Below are positions 45,317 to 53,217 of a DNA stretch of 64,000 nucleotides, one piece after another. Both the position numbers and the translations under genes were made by a program. The notes under the pieces are model-generated. The model did no database searches. It saw only the letters and a program-made list of their open reading frames with translations, and was not told the origin of the DNA. The stretch is from an uncultured Chthonomonadales bacterium (GTDB lineage Bacteria > Armatimonadota > Chthonomonadetes > Chthonomonadales > CAJBBX01), in NCBI GenBank assembly GCA_938005745.1, contig CALLMM010000002.1:1-64000 (forward strand), read 5' to 3'. Each line of letters starts with the position of its first letter. Position 1 is the stretch's first letter.

Positions 45317-45343
45317 CATAGAATATATTAACATATCTATGTT
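45317..45343. promoter_or_regulatory. AT-rich inverted repeats in divergent intergenic region
   Basis: AACATA-TC-TATGTT (45330-45343) is a near-perfect palindrome, nested with ACATAG (45317-45322) and CTATGT (45337-45342). It lies in AT-rich DNA between the divergent selenoprotein candidate and ferritin-like genes, where a regulator could control both. The transcription starts themselves are not clear. Confidence 0.4.
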
Positions 45344-45457
45344 TACATCTCATGAGTTCTTACGCTTTTCCCCCGGGCAAAGTTTCTCCTGCCCGGAACC
45401 TCCTCCGGGCGGCGGCGTCCTGAAGGTGAACAATCTTTTCAGAAAGGAGTCACGCTC

Positions 45458-45991
45458 ATGAAACGCGCCGGTTTGATCTGGCTGATGGCAGCTGCACTGC
45501 TGCTGATGCCCCTGCTGACCTTCGGGCAGACGGGAAGACTGGACGCCCGCACCCGCGACGCGCTGCTGGCGGCTCTGGACGATGAGAGACGGGTGCAGGC
45601 TCTCTACCAGGCGGTGCTGGAGCGATTTGGCGAGGTGCGTCCCTTTGTGAACATCATCCAGGCAGAGAAGCGGCATGAAAGCCTGGTGGCTGCGCTGATG
45701 AAGAAGTACGGCGTCCCTGTGCCTCCCAACCCGTATCTCGACAGAGAGTTCACGCTCCCGAACCTGCTGACGGAGTGCTGCGCACAGGGGATCGAGGCGG
45801 AAAAAGCCAACATCGCCATGTACAACGGCTTTCTGACCTTCGTCAAAGAGAAGGATATTCGGCAGACCTTCACCTATCTGCGAGACGCATCGCTCTACCA
45901 TCACCTGCCAGCATTTGAGCGATGCGCCGCCGGACTGCCCTGCCCCGGCTTCGGCGGACCCGGCAGACAGGGACGCGGTCCCCGCCGCTGA
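45458..45991 (+). CDS. secreted ferritin-like DUF2202 protein
   Basis: 177 residues, signal peptide to about residue 24 (LLLMPLLTFGQ), AAAGGAG before the ATG. The four-helix ferritin-like fold is indicated by Glu-rich helices with metal-ligand pattern: DDERRVQALYQ, an ExxH in AEKRHESLV, IEAEKANIAMYNGF and LRDASLYHHLPAFERC. Such DUF2202 domains are often found next to metal or redox genes; a di-iron centre is likely but its reaction is unknown. It is transcribed divergently from the UGA-containing membrane protein. A long hairpin at 46014-46049 follows. Confidence 0.8.
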   Translation: MKRAGLIWLMAAALLLMPLLTFGQTGRLDARTRDALLAALDDERRVQALYQAVLERFGEVRPFVNIIQAEKRHESLVAALMKKYGVPVPPNPYLDREFTLPNLLTECCAQGIEAEKANIAMYNGFLTFVKEKDIRQTFTYLRDASLYHHLPAFERCAAGLPCPGFGGPGRQGRGPRR

Positions 45992-46013
45992 TAAGCCCGC
46001 CCGCTTTCGTCGC

Positions 46014-46049
46014 GCAAGGCTCCCTCCGCTCGGACTGAGGGAGCCTTGC
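46014..46049 (+). terminator. hairpin terminator after ferritin-like gene
   Basis: A 13-bp perfect stem (GCAAGGCTCCCTC at 46014-46026 with 46037-46049) and 10-nt loop, 22 bp after the stop codon. The following T-run is absent, so termination may need a factor. Confidence 0.6.
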
Positions 46050-46090
46050 TGCTGTAGCCGGCTCTCTGAAACAACACGTTGCCCTGTCAG

Positions 46091-46119
46091 GTGACAATTC
46101 GAACGGACAGTGATATGCT
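46091..46119 (+). promoter_or_regulatory. possible promoter of PP-loop gene
   Basis: GTGACA (46091-46096) and TATGCT (46114-46119) are 17 bp apart. Both deviate from consensus, and an overlapping TATAGT at 46118-46123 is an alternative -10. Confidence 0.4.
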
Positions 46120-46180
46120 ATAGTATGATTTGCCTCCTCTGATGGAATAACCCGGCATCCATTGCAGGAGGAACTGGAGA

Positions 46181-47395
46181 TTGCAGAGTTCTGCTGGGAA
46201 GCCAGGCGTTCTGAATGCTCAACCTTCCGCGCCCCTGGTTCCGGATGAGCGCCACTCAATGAACAGGCAGGAGATCGCCATCGGGGAGCCGACGCTGACC
46301 GAGCGGTTCGGTCGGCAGACCCTCTCCGCCAGAATCTGGATCGGACTGCAGGAGCACGAACTGTGGTTCCGCGTACAAAACGGCAGGATCGCCCATCGGA
46401 TCGAGCCGTTCGTTGCCGCCTGCTACCTGCTAGCGATGAAGACGAATATGCGGCTGTGCGTCCCGCAGGCGATCTCCCTGAAGATGATGGAGGGGCTGGA
46501 GGAGTTTCGCCAGATATTCTGCGAGTGGTATCCCGCGTTCCACCCGGTTGAGATCAGGACGGTTCCGCGCGCCCCGCAGGAGCAGATGCCGAAAGCGGAG
46601 GGCGTCGCCGCCTTTTTCACGGGAGGCGTCGACTCCTTCTACACGCTGCGCCAGCGCCTTTCCGAGCTGACCGGGCTGATCTTCGTGCACGGCTTCGACA
46701 TCCCGCTGAAGAATACCGGGCTGCGCCAGCAGATCTCCGCCGAACTGCGCGCCGTCGCCGACCATGTGCAGATTCCCCTGGTAGAGGTCGAGACCAACCT
46801 GCGCGAGATCATAGACGCGCACCTCTCCTGGCCCGAGCACGCGCACGGAGCCGCGCTAGCCGCGGTCGCCCTCCTCTTTGCGCCGCAGTTTCACCGCGTC
46901 TACATCGCCGCCTCCAACTCCTATCCGGACTTCTCCGCGTTCGGGAGCCATCCGTTCACCGATCCGCTCTGGAGCACGGAAGAGGTCGAGATCGTGCACG
47001 ACGGCTTCTACACACGCCGCCTGCACAAGGTGGAGGAGATCGCCGGCTGGGACGTGGCGATGGATCATCTGCGGGTCTGCTGGAAGAACCGCGGCGGCGC
47101 GTACAACTGCTGCCGCTGTGAGAAGTGCGTGCGCACCATGGTCGCGCTGCGGATCGTTGGCGGGCTGGAGCGATGCAGAACCTTCCCCGGCGGGCTGCGG
47201 ATGTGGGATGTCCGTCTGACAACGCCGGAGACGGAGTGGCTGCGGATCTGCACGCAGGAGAATCTGGAGGAGCTTCAGAAGCGCGACAGGAGAGACCCGG
47301 CTCTGGAGCGCGCGCTGAAGGACGGTCTCAGCGGGCGTTACCATCGCGGGGTCTGGAAGCTGGCGCGCCGTCTACTGCATCGTCTGCGCCGCTAG
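46181..47395 (+). CDS. PP-loop ATP pyrophosphatase-like protein
   Basis: 404 residues from the TTG at 46181, which has AGGAGG nine bases upstream; the ATG at 46259 (378 residues) lacks a clear ribosome-binding site. Residues about 140-160 contain AAFFTGGVDSFYTLRQRL, the SGGxDS-type pyrophosphate loop of N-type ATP pyrophosphatases such as QueC and asparagine synthetase. A Cys cluster, YNCCRCEKCVRTM, near residue 310 resembles the QueC-type zinc site. The substrate is unknown; such proteins often modify amino-sugars or nucleotides. Its 3' end overlaps by 68 bp the convergent FemAB/GNAT-like gene, whose product could act in the same pathway. Confidence 0.65.
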   Translation: MQSSAGKPGVLNAQPSAPLVPDERHSMNRQEIAIGEPTLTERFGRQTLSARIWIGLQEHELWFRVQNGRIAHRIEPFVAACYLLAMKTNMRLCVPQAISLKMMEGLEEFRQIFCEWYPAFHPVEIRTVPRAPQEQMPKAEGVAAFFTGGVDSFYTLRQRLSELTGLIFVHGFDIPLKNTGLRQQISAELRAVADHVQIPLVEVETNLREIIDAHLSWPEHAHGAALAAVALLFAPQFHRVYIAASNSYPDFSAFGSHPFTDPLWSTEEVEIVHDGFYTRRLHKVEEIAGWDVAMDHLRVCWKNRGGAYNCCRCEKCVRTMVALRIVGGLERCRTFPGGLRMWDVRLTTPETEWLRICTQENLEELQKRDRRDPALERALKDGLSGRYHRGVWKLARRLLHRLRR

Positions 47396-48491
47396 GAGCC
47401 GCCAGGTCCGTCCATTGCAGGCTCTCCGGCAGATGGTCGAAGATCGGCGGGCGCGGACGATTCCAGCAGAGCGCCTCCAGTCCCCCGCCGCCAACCGTCA
47501 GGATCGGCTGACGATGCAGCAGACCCTGTATCGCCGGACGGTCCGAGTCCAGACGCACCGCCAGCAGATCGTACATCGGTCCCCAGAGTCCTCCGCCGCT
47601 GTACTGAAACCGCCGCACCTCCGGCACGGCGCGCCACTTCATCTTGTACCGCAGGACGCCGTCCTCCGTAAATCCGCGAGAGCCGCCAAAATTGACACGC
47701 GCCAGTCCGCGCTCGCCTGCCATCTCGATCACCGCGCGAAACATCAGATTGACGACTTTCGACTGCAGGATCGCCGGTTCGCCCTGCAACCATCCCATCT
47801 TCGCAAACCATGCCTCCTGCGGTCGAAACCCGACGACGCCTCCCGCCACCCACTCCTCGCCCCGAAAGGCACACAGCAGACTGCCGTTTTTCAGGATCGC
47901 CTCCACTTCGTGATAGTGCGGCTCAAACCCGTGCCGCGCATGACGCGCCTGTATGGTCGGTTTGAGCATCTCCTCAAAGAAAAACGGGAGACGCTGCGGG
48001 TCGCGGTTCACCTCGATCCGCAGCCCGCTCTCCTGCGCGGCGCGTATCTCCTGCCGCAGCGTCCGGCTGATCCGCTTCAGTGTCTCCTCCGCCGAAGGCT
48101 GCACTGGGACGACGCAGTCCACCCACGCCGCATGGATGCGCCACCCGCGGTGACGGAAGAGCGGAAGCATCCAGGGGTTCGCCGGACAGACGATCAGATC
48201 ATACGGCTCACAGGCAGACGCGGAGGGAGCGCGGAGGATCGTCGGCAGCCGCTCTCGTCCCCGCCTCGACGCCTGAAAGCCCTCGCCGAACAGCATCTCC
48301 AGCAGGTAGTCCATGCCTTCCATCCAGCCGTATGCCAGCGCGCGGACCGGCGCGCCGTCGGGACCGCATCCCGTGATCTCTCGAACGGGGAGGCGCAGGC
48401 AGGCGCGGGCATGGCGCAGAATGGCGTACGCCCCGTGCAGGCGCAGGCGGGTCGGTTCGGGCAGACGGCGCAGAAGTGATGTGATCGGCAT
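47328..48491 (-). CDS. GNAT/FemAB-like acyltransferase
   Basis: 387 residues, cytoplasmic. The central region matches the GNAT-like half of FemAB-type proteins: LKRISRTLRQEIRAAQESGL followed by FFFEEMLKPTIQARH, LLCAFRGEEWVAGGVVGF and NLMFRAVIEMAGERGLARVNFGGS. Members use acyl-CoA or aminoacyl-tRNA to modify cell-wall or polysaccharide precursors. The substrate is not inferable. The final 68 bp overlap the end of the convergent PP-loop gene, so the two messages are complementary at their 3' ends. Confidence 0.65.
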   Translation of the reverse strand: MPITSLLRRLPEPTRLRLHGAYAILRHARACLRLPVREITGCGPDGAPVRALAYGWMEGMDYLLEMLFGEGFQASRRGRERLPTILRAPSASACEPYDLIVCPANPWMLPLFRHRGWRIHAAWVDCVVPVQPSAEETLKRISRTLRQEIRAAQESGLRIEVNRDPQRLPFFFEEMLKPTIQARHARHGFEPHYHEVEAILKNGSLLCAFRGEEWVAGGVVGFRPQEAWFAKMGWLQGEPAILQSKVVNLMFRAVIEMAGERGLARVNFGGSRGFTEDGVLRYKMKWRAVPEVRRFQYSGGGLWGPMYDLLAVRLDSDRPAIQGLLHRQPILTVGGGGLEALCWNRPRPPIFDHLPESLQWTDLAAPSGADDAVDGAPASRPRDGNAR

Positions 48492-48577
48492 GAAACTTGA
48501 GCCTCCCTTTCACGGTAAGTATCGGTTCCGGTCGGACATCTGTGTACCGTCTCTTCCTCTTCCCGTCAGGACAGGGT

Positions 48578-48583
48578 TATAAT
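48578..48583 (+). promoter_or_regulatory. -10 element upstream of Uma2 remnant
   Basis: A perfect TATAAT lies 13 bases before the ATG at 48596, followed by AGGAG. No recognisable -35 is 16-18 bp upstream. A start near 48590 would leave almost no leader. Confidence 0.35.
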
Positions 48584-48595
48584 ACAGGAGAGGTG

Positions 48596-49063
48596 ATGGA
48601 CATGTCTATAACGCGGGCGGGACGTGTCGTACGCTATCCTCATTCGGATGGGAAACCGATGGCGGAGATGCCGCAGCGTCTGGAGGCGATGATCTACCTT
48701 ATAACCGCGCGCCCTACCGCCGGGGAGGATATGGATCGGAAGTACCGGCTGGATCAGCTTGAGCCGGTGACCCTGTACCGGCTGATCGGTCGCAAGTATC
48801 AGCAGGCGCCGAACGAGCGCCGCGGCGATCGCGAATGGCGGGCGACGAGCGAGCTGCTAGGATAGCACGTGACGGTACAGGCGGAGGACAGCGGGTACGT
48901 TGTTTGTCTTCAGGGAGCAGCTGCAACAGATGCGGATGCGCGAGGAGGAGGCGATACAACGTGCGCAGGAGGAGGCTCGGAGGCACGCTGAACTGTCGGC
49001 GAGAGTGCGTCTCATGGAAGAGGAGCTGCACCGGTCGAAGGGAGAGGGTAGGACGCGGACGAC
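48596..49063 (+). pseudogene. decayed Uma2-family (DUF820) endonuclease
   Basis: From the ATG at 48596 the frame encodes RYPHSDGKPMAEMPQRLEAM, the characteristic N-terminus of Uma2 proteins, but jumps after about 30 residues to YRLDQLEPVTLYRLIGRKYQ and ATSELLG, which match the C-terminal third; the central PD-(D/E)XK nuclease core of about 100 residues is missing. A TAG at 48863-48865 is followed in frame by HVTVQAEDSGYVVCL, then a frameshift near 48910 leads to the typical coiled-coil tail (REQLQQMRMREEEAIQRAQE). Internal deletion plus nonsense plus frameshift make function unlikely. Uma2 genes are usually multicopy and mobile in Cyanobacteria-like and Armatimonadetes genomes (general knowledge). 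Confidence 0.75.
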
Positions 49064-49170
49064 TGAGGAATTCACCGGCTGCGTCTCTGCTTACGGCAGA
49101 GGGCGGATAACTGCGACGGCGTTACCGCGACATACTCTTCGCCCAGACGCTCCCTCACGGACCGGCAAAA

Positions 49171-49204
49171 ACGGGCAGGGAGCGTGAAGTCTCTCCCTGC
49201 CCGT
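49171..49204 (-). terminator. intrinsic terminator of desaturase gene
   Basis: On the minus strand a 12-bp perfect stem (ACGGGCAGGGAG, 49204-49193 with 49182-49171) is followed by TTTTT. It lies 54 bp beyond the desaturase stop at 49258. Confidence 0.8.
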
Positions 49205-49257
49205 TGACGGCGCGCCATGGCGACACGAAGACGCGGCGGCTTTCCGCAGCGCGTCAC

Positions 49258-50298
49258 CTACACTCTGTTCTGCTTCGGCAGGGAGCGCAGTGAGCGAAAG
49301 CTGACCAGTCTTCCGTTTGGCTCATCCCATAGATTGAGGGTGAGCGACTTCAGGCTCTTGCGCAGGGTCAGCGGCTCCACCGCCTGCAGTTCGGGAACCT
49401 CATCGTAGCACCGCTGCAGGTTGTAGTTGGGAATGCGGGGGCGCAGATGGTGGATATGATGCAGCCCGATATTTCCGGTGAACCACTGCAGCACCTTCGG
49501 CAGCTTGTAGTAGGAGCTGTCCTCCAGCGCGGCGCGCACCGGATCCCACTCGTCGTGGCGTCCCCAGAAGACCCCCTCATACTGATGCTGCACATAGAAG
49601 AGCCAGACGCCTGCGGCTCCGGCAACCATCATCACCGGCAGCTGGATCATCAGATAGGTCTTCCAGCCGATCGTGAACCCGGCGGCGAGAAAGATGCCCA
49701 GAATCATCAGGTTGGTGATATGCACGCTCCGGCGCATACGCGCATTGGCGCCGCGATGCGGGAACCGCTGCACGATCAGAAACAGAACCGGGGGCGCCAG
49801 AATGAACAGCACCAGCGGATTGCGGAAGAGCCAGTAGGCGATCTGGTGCAACTTCGGGGCGTTGCGATACTCCTCCACCGTCATCGTCCAGATGTCGCCG
49901 CTTCCCCGGCGATCCAGGTCTCCAGCGGTGGCGTGATGTTCGGCGTGCACCTGCTGCCAGTCGGCAAAGGGCGTGAAGGTCAGCGCGCCGGTGATGTGTC
50001 CCAGAATGCGGTTGGCGCGGCGCGAGGCGAAGAACGAGCCATGACAGCAGTCATGGAAGAAGATAAAGATACGCACCAGCAGCCCCGCCGCCAGCACGAT
50101 CAGGGGAAGCACCAGCCAGTAGGAGACGCCCTGTCGAATCATCCATACCATCAGCCCCCACAGCGCAAAGTAGGGGATCATCGTGTCGAGCAGCTGTCCA
50201 ATGGCTTTGCGAAGATCCGGCTTCTCATATTTTGACAGAGACCGGTACCATTCGGACCGGGTCGCCGGCACCTTCGCTTCAACCGTTTGAGAGGTCAT
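49258..50298 (-). CDS. membrane fatty acid desaturase
   Basis: 346 residues from the ATG at 50298 (GGAG eight bases upstream); the frame is open to 50418 but that part is not conserved-looking. The three histidine boxes for the di-iron centre are complete: HDCCHGS, HAEHHA and HHIHH. Four or more membrane helices are visible (PYFALWGLMVWMI, LVLPLIVLAAGLLVRIF, LVLFILAPPVLFLIV, LMILGIFLAAGFTIG). It introduces a double bond in acyl chains using O2, so the organism should live at least partly aerobically. Upstream, TTGACG and TATACT are 20 bp apart, too far for a standard promoter. Confidence 0.88.
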   Translation of the reverse strand: MTSQTVEAKVPATRSEWYRSLSKYEKPDLRKAIGQLLDTMIPYFALWGLMVWMIRQGVSYWLVLPLIVLAAGLLVRIFIFFHDCCHGSFFASRRANRILGHITGALTFTPFADWQQVHAEHHATAGDLDRRGSGDIWTMTVEEYRNAPKLHQIAYWLFRNPLVLFILAPPVLFLIVQRFPHRGANARMRRSVHITNLMILGIFLAAGFTIGWKTYLMIQLPVMMVAGAAGVWLFYVQHQYEGVFWGRHDEWDPVRAALEDSSYYKLPKVLQWFTGNIGLHHIHHLRPRIPNYNLQRCYDEVPELQAVEPLTLRKSLKSLTLNLWDEPNGRLVSFRSLRSLPKQNRV

Positions 50299-50570
50299 AT
50301 TCGAAACTCCAGAAAACACATTCGTCGTTTTAAGTATAGCCGCGATACCCTTCGTTTTCGTCAAGCGCGGCAAAAAACGCTGTTGAGAAATTCGGGGGCG
50401 TGAAGGCGTCAGGAACACAGCGACATCTCAGGCATGCGCCTTACAGGCGGTGTGTGTGTAGAAAGCACGCGGAAGGTCCCTGAACATATCATAGCTGTGT
50501 CCGAGGGACTATTCGACCTGACAGGGGTCTTTTCCTGCATCTTTAAGATAGATATGCCATGCCGCGCGCC

Positions 50571-50801
50571 CTATCGTCGTCTGGCGGAGCGGAGGGGGCG
50601 TCGTCTGGCGCGGGCATCGCTCTCCCCTTTCTCGGGGTTCTGGGACGACAGACCGCTCAGAGGAACGCGCACGCCGCAGCGCGAGCAGTAGGAGGCGTCC
50701 CGGCGGACCGCGGCGATCGGCAGACGCAGAACATACCCGCAGCCGGGACAGGCGACAGAGATCTCAGGAGGCGGCATGGAAGAGCCTGCCTTTCCGCGCA
50801 T
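50571..50801 (-). CDS. small zinc-ribbon protein
   Basis: 76 residues (or 68 from the ATG at 50777). It contains ACPGCGYVLRL and YCSRCGVRVPL, two CxxC pairs about 17 residues apart typical of a zinc ribbon that reads like the MJ0042-type (CPxC...CxxC). The tail is basic (RARRRPLRSARRR), suggesting nucleic acid contact. No good ribosome-binding site is seen for either start. The gap 50299-50570 on its downstream side shows nothing else convincing. Confidence 0.5.
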   Translation of the reverse strand: MRGKAGSSMPPPEISVACPGCGYVLRLPIAAVRRDASYCSRCGVRVPLSGLSSQNPEKGESDARARRRPLRSARRR

Positions 50802-50856
50802 AATCAGCGCATACGCTCATCTGGATAGAACCTTCCTTTCCTGACCATGCAGAGGA

Positions 50857-50972
50857 AAATAAAAAAGCCTCTTTTTCTAACGCGCTATTACGCGCTGAAA
50901 AAAGAGGCTTCGCTCTCTCGCATTGGTAACAGTTCGTTTCCGCAGCCGCAGAACGGCTGTATCTCTATTATA
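50857..50972 (-). ncRNA. candidate small RNA with own promoter and terminator
   Basis: On the minus strand a TATAAT -10 lies at 50972-50967. An RNA starting near 50960 would be about 105 nt. It opens with a 6-bp hairpin (CAGCCG/CGGCTG, loop TTCTG) and ends with a 12-bp AAGCCTCTTTTT/AAAAAGAGGCTT stem (arms 50910-50899 and 50876-50865) followed by TTTTTATTTT, a good intrinsic terminator. No open frame over 15 codons with a ribosome-binding site is present. A -35 (CGAACA) is weak. It lies between the zinc-ribbon gene and the divergent cspA promoter. Confidence 0.5.
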
Positions 50973-51046
50973 CCCCTCTTTTTCGCTCCTGTTCGAAAGG
51001 CGAAAAAATGTTTTTTGCGAAACCACATATCTTTTTCATTTCGTGG

Positions 51047-51052
51047 TATAAT
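51047..51052 (+). promoter_or_regulatory. extended -10 promoter of cold-shock gene
   Basis: TGGTATAAT gives a consensus TATAAT (51047-51052) with the upstream TG extension, which can replace a -35. The predicted leader is about 150 nt, long as in known cspA messages where leader folding senses temperature. The leader's fold was not computed. Confidence 0.65.
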
Positions 51053-51211
51053 ACATCTGCTTCCCCAGACAGGGGACGTGTTCGATGTTAGTGAGAGTCC
51101 AGGCTGTGAAGATGCGTCCCGTCGGCTTCTGCCGGTTGGCTTTTCTGACCTGCTGCGTCTTTCCCCTGCATTAACGGACACAATTTCCAAAGCATCAGGA
51201 AGGAATCTATC

Positions 51212-51421
51212 ATGACGACCGGAACGGTCAAGTGGTTCAACGCCGCCAAAGGGTTCGGGTTTATCGCCCGCGAGAACGGTGAGGACGTTTTCGTCCATTT
51301 CAGCGCCATTCAGGCGGACGGTTACCGCGAGCTTTACGAGGGTCAGCGCGTTCAGTTCGAAGTTGAGAACGATCCGCGCGGCAAGGGGCTGCGAGCCTCC
51401 AACGTTATCGTCCTGTCCTAA
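51212..51421 (+). CDS. cspA: cold-shock domain protein (RNA chaperone)
   Basis: 69 residues, the standard length. RNP1 (KGFGFI) and RNP2 (VFVHF) are intact in the OB fold starting [11 protein letters not shown]. It binds single-stranded RNA and DNA and melts mRNA structure, often induced by cold. It has an extended -10 promoter, a long leader and its own intrinsic terminator, so it is monocistronic. Paralogue assignment (cspA, B, ...) cannot be settled. Confidence 0.95.
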   Translation: MTTGTVKWFNAAKGFGFIARENGEDVFVHFSAIQADGYRELYEGQRVQFEVENDPRGKGLRASNVIVLS

Positions 51422-51463
51422 GTTTTAGCAGGCCGATAGGCGCATAACTTTAGTTATGTAGAG

Positions 51464-51495
51464 AAAGGCTGTTCCTCCGGGAACAGCCTTTTTTT
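51464..51495 (+). terminator. intrinsic terminator of cold-shock gene
   Basis: A 12-bp perfect stem (AAAGGCTGTTCC at 51464-51475 with 51480-51491, TCCG loop) runs into TTTT. A smaller CATAAC/GTTATG hairpin lies just upstream at 51443-51458. Confidence 0.9.
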
Positions 51496-51588
51496 ATGGC
51501 TTCTGCACGCCCTGCATCCCTCGCTCCCGGAAAAAGGATAATCCGATCCCGCCATGAAATCTGAAACAAACTCTCCATGGAGCGGGTG

Positions 51589-52697
51589 ATGAGACGATAT
51601 CCTTTCTGTGGCGCAGGCAATCCGGCAAATGCGCGTTTCTGCTCGCAGTGCGGTCGTGCGATCGCGGAACAGACCGCCCCGAGCGCGGCGCGGACCGCCC
51701 CGTTCGCCTCTTCTGTCGGTCCCGCTCCCGCTGCGTCCGCGACCGGCATCGTCTGGCTTCGCCGGCGCGATGCGTGGAACGGGCTCGCGTTAGACTATCC
51801 TTCCGGCTGGGAGGTGCGATGCCTCAAAGGGATTGTTACGGCGCAGGAGGACGTGACCGGCAACTGCAGCGCGCTGTTGTGGCCCATCCGCCTTCCCGCG
51901 CAGATGCCGCTGATCCAGGCGGCGCAGCAGCTGGTCGGCAGCCTGACCATCCACGCCGACGCGGCAGGATGCGGGATCATCTCCGGCTTCCAGTGCCCGG
52001 CTTCCGTCGTCTCCTCCCGCGTGGAGACGCTGGGAAAGATCCTCGCCTCCTTCCAGCCGATACGCCGATGGAAAAACAGACCTTTCGCGAGCCGGCGGAG
52101 ATCGCCCGCGCCGGCATGTCGCCGCAGAGCATGGAGCTGAGCGCGGCGCAGATGATCACCGGCTACGAGGAGCAGGGAACGCGGCTGCAGCAGAAGACCG
52201 CCGTTACCGTTCAGCGTTACCATACGGGAATGGGGATGGGCGGGTACTGGTCCGCCAGTCTGGTCTCCTTCTATCGCGCCCCCGCGGCGGAGATGGCGAT
52301 GGCGCAGGTAGAGACGATCCTGACCGGCATCCTCGATTCGGTGCAGGCAAACCGGGCATGGGAACAGCAGGAGCTGCTGCGCGGTCAGCAGTACACCCTG
52401 TGGGCGCAGCAGGACATGGCGCGAAGGCGCGCCGGCATCTCGCGGACGCTGAGCGAGACCACCGACATGATCACGCAGAGCTACTATGAGCGGTCAGCGG
52501 CGTATGACCGGATGAGCTACGCCTGGTCCAACGCCTTTCGCGGCAGACAGGATATGACCGACTCCTACGGCGACGTCTATAATGTTCCCATCGGGTACGA
52601 TCAGTACTGGCGCGACCATCTAGGCAGTGTCTACGGAGGAACCTGGCTCACCGATCCCGATCCCTCCTGGCATCGCCTCGACTCGACCGGACTCTGA
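51589..52697 (+). pseudogene. zinc-ribbon protein gene split by a frameshift
   Basis: The first frame starts at ATG 51589 (GGAG six bases upstream; ATG 51577 also in frame) with RRYPFCGAGNPANARFCSQC, a zinc-ribbon in which the expected first Cys is Tyr. It then has a folded domain up to ETLGKILASFQPI near 52060 before an Arg-rich run-off ending 52140. The continuing protein is in another frame from about 52068 (MEKQTFREPAEIARAG) to 52697, with a helical middle and an Asp/Tyr-rich end (YGDVYNVPIGYDQYW). The second part has no ribosome-binding site. One indel near 52060-52070, beside an A5 run, would join them into about 368 residues. Two overlapping genes or programmed slippage are less likely alternatives. 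Confidence 0.55.
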
Positions 52698-52748
52698 TCT
52701 CCCCGAAAAGTTACCGTTTTTGCATGTTCGCCCAGAACCCGGTATTTC

Positions 52749-52763
52749 TGGCATACAATATGC
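52749..52763 (+). promoter_or_regulatory. sigma-54-type promoter element (a)
   Basis: TGGCAT-N5-ATGC with GG and GC exactly 10 bp apart, the -24/-12 geometry of RpoN promoters. Downstream, 52764-53117 has no convincing gene but two strong hairpins. Confidence 0.5.
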
Positions 52764-52774
52764 GATAGTCTTAG

Positions 52775-52970
52775 ATAGGGGATGCCTTCACGGGTACATC
52801 CTGTCAACGTCCCGGTTCCTGAACCCGCCTTTTGCCAGCAGGCATTCCGTCTCCCGCCGGGCTGTCTGCTCCTTCCCTGTCTGCGCAGAAGGGGCCAGAA
52901 GCAGGTCTCTCTCCTGCTTCTGCTGCGCGACCCTGACGGGGAGGGCGTCTTCGGGACGCCCTCCCCGCTT
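52775..52970 (+). ncRNA. possible structured transcript between sigma-54-type sites
   Basis: This gene-free stretch holds a 9-bp hairpin (AGAAGCAGG 52897-52905 with 52913-52921) and a 12-bp GC hairpin (52938-52949 with 52955-52966). It lies just downstream of the sigma-54-type site at 52749-52763. A start near 52775 and end after the second hairpin would give about 195 nt. No T-run follows, so the end is uncertain. Confidence 0.3.
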
Positions 52971-53117
52971 CTGGTTCCGTTCCTCCAACCGTATTAGCCC
53001 GATGACGCCTCTCTGCGCCCGTCTCCCTGCCGTCAGGCAGTCTATCTGTAGAGAGCGAAGCCTGCTGAACCCGTAAAAACACCGGTTTTCCGTGTTTCTT
53101 TAGGTTGCGCCTGCTTC

Positions 53118-53132
53118 TGGCACAAGTTGTGC
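53118..53132 (+). promoter_or_regulatory. sigma-54-type promoter of PEP-CTERM gene
   Basis: TGGCAC-N5-GTGC, GG-N10-GC spacing, 85 bp upstream of the ATG at 53218. RpoN control with the PrsK/PrsR system is reported for PEP-CTERM/EPS genes in other bacteria (established knowledge). Confidence 0.6.
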
Positions 53133-53217
53133 GTCTACCTTTCATTGTAAACAATTGGCTGTACTGCTGTTTCATGCGAAGGAGAGTACAGCGCGGTACA
53201 CGATGAAAGGTATTTCC

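Noticed and set aside
52782..52997. 71-codon frame containing VPVPEPAF...LRRR, reminiscent of PEP-CTERM
   Set aside because: The segment between PEP and RRR is not a membrane helix, there is no signal peptide, and the start lies only a few bases after the presumed sigma-54 start. At most a relic.
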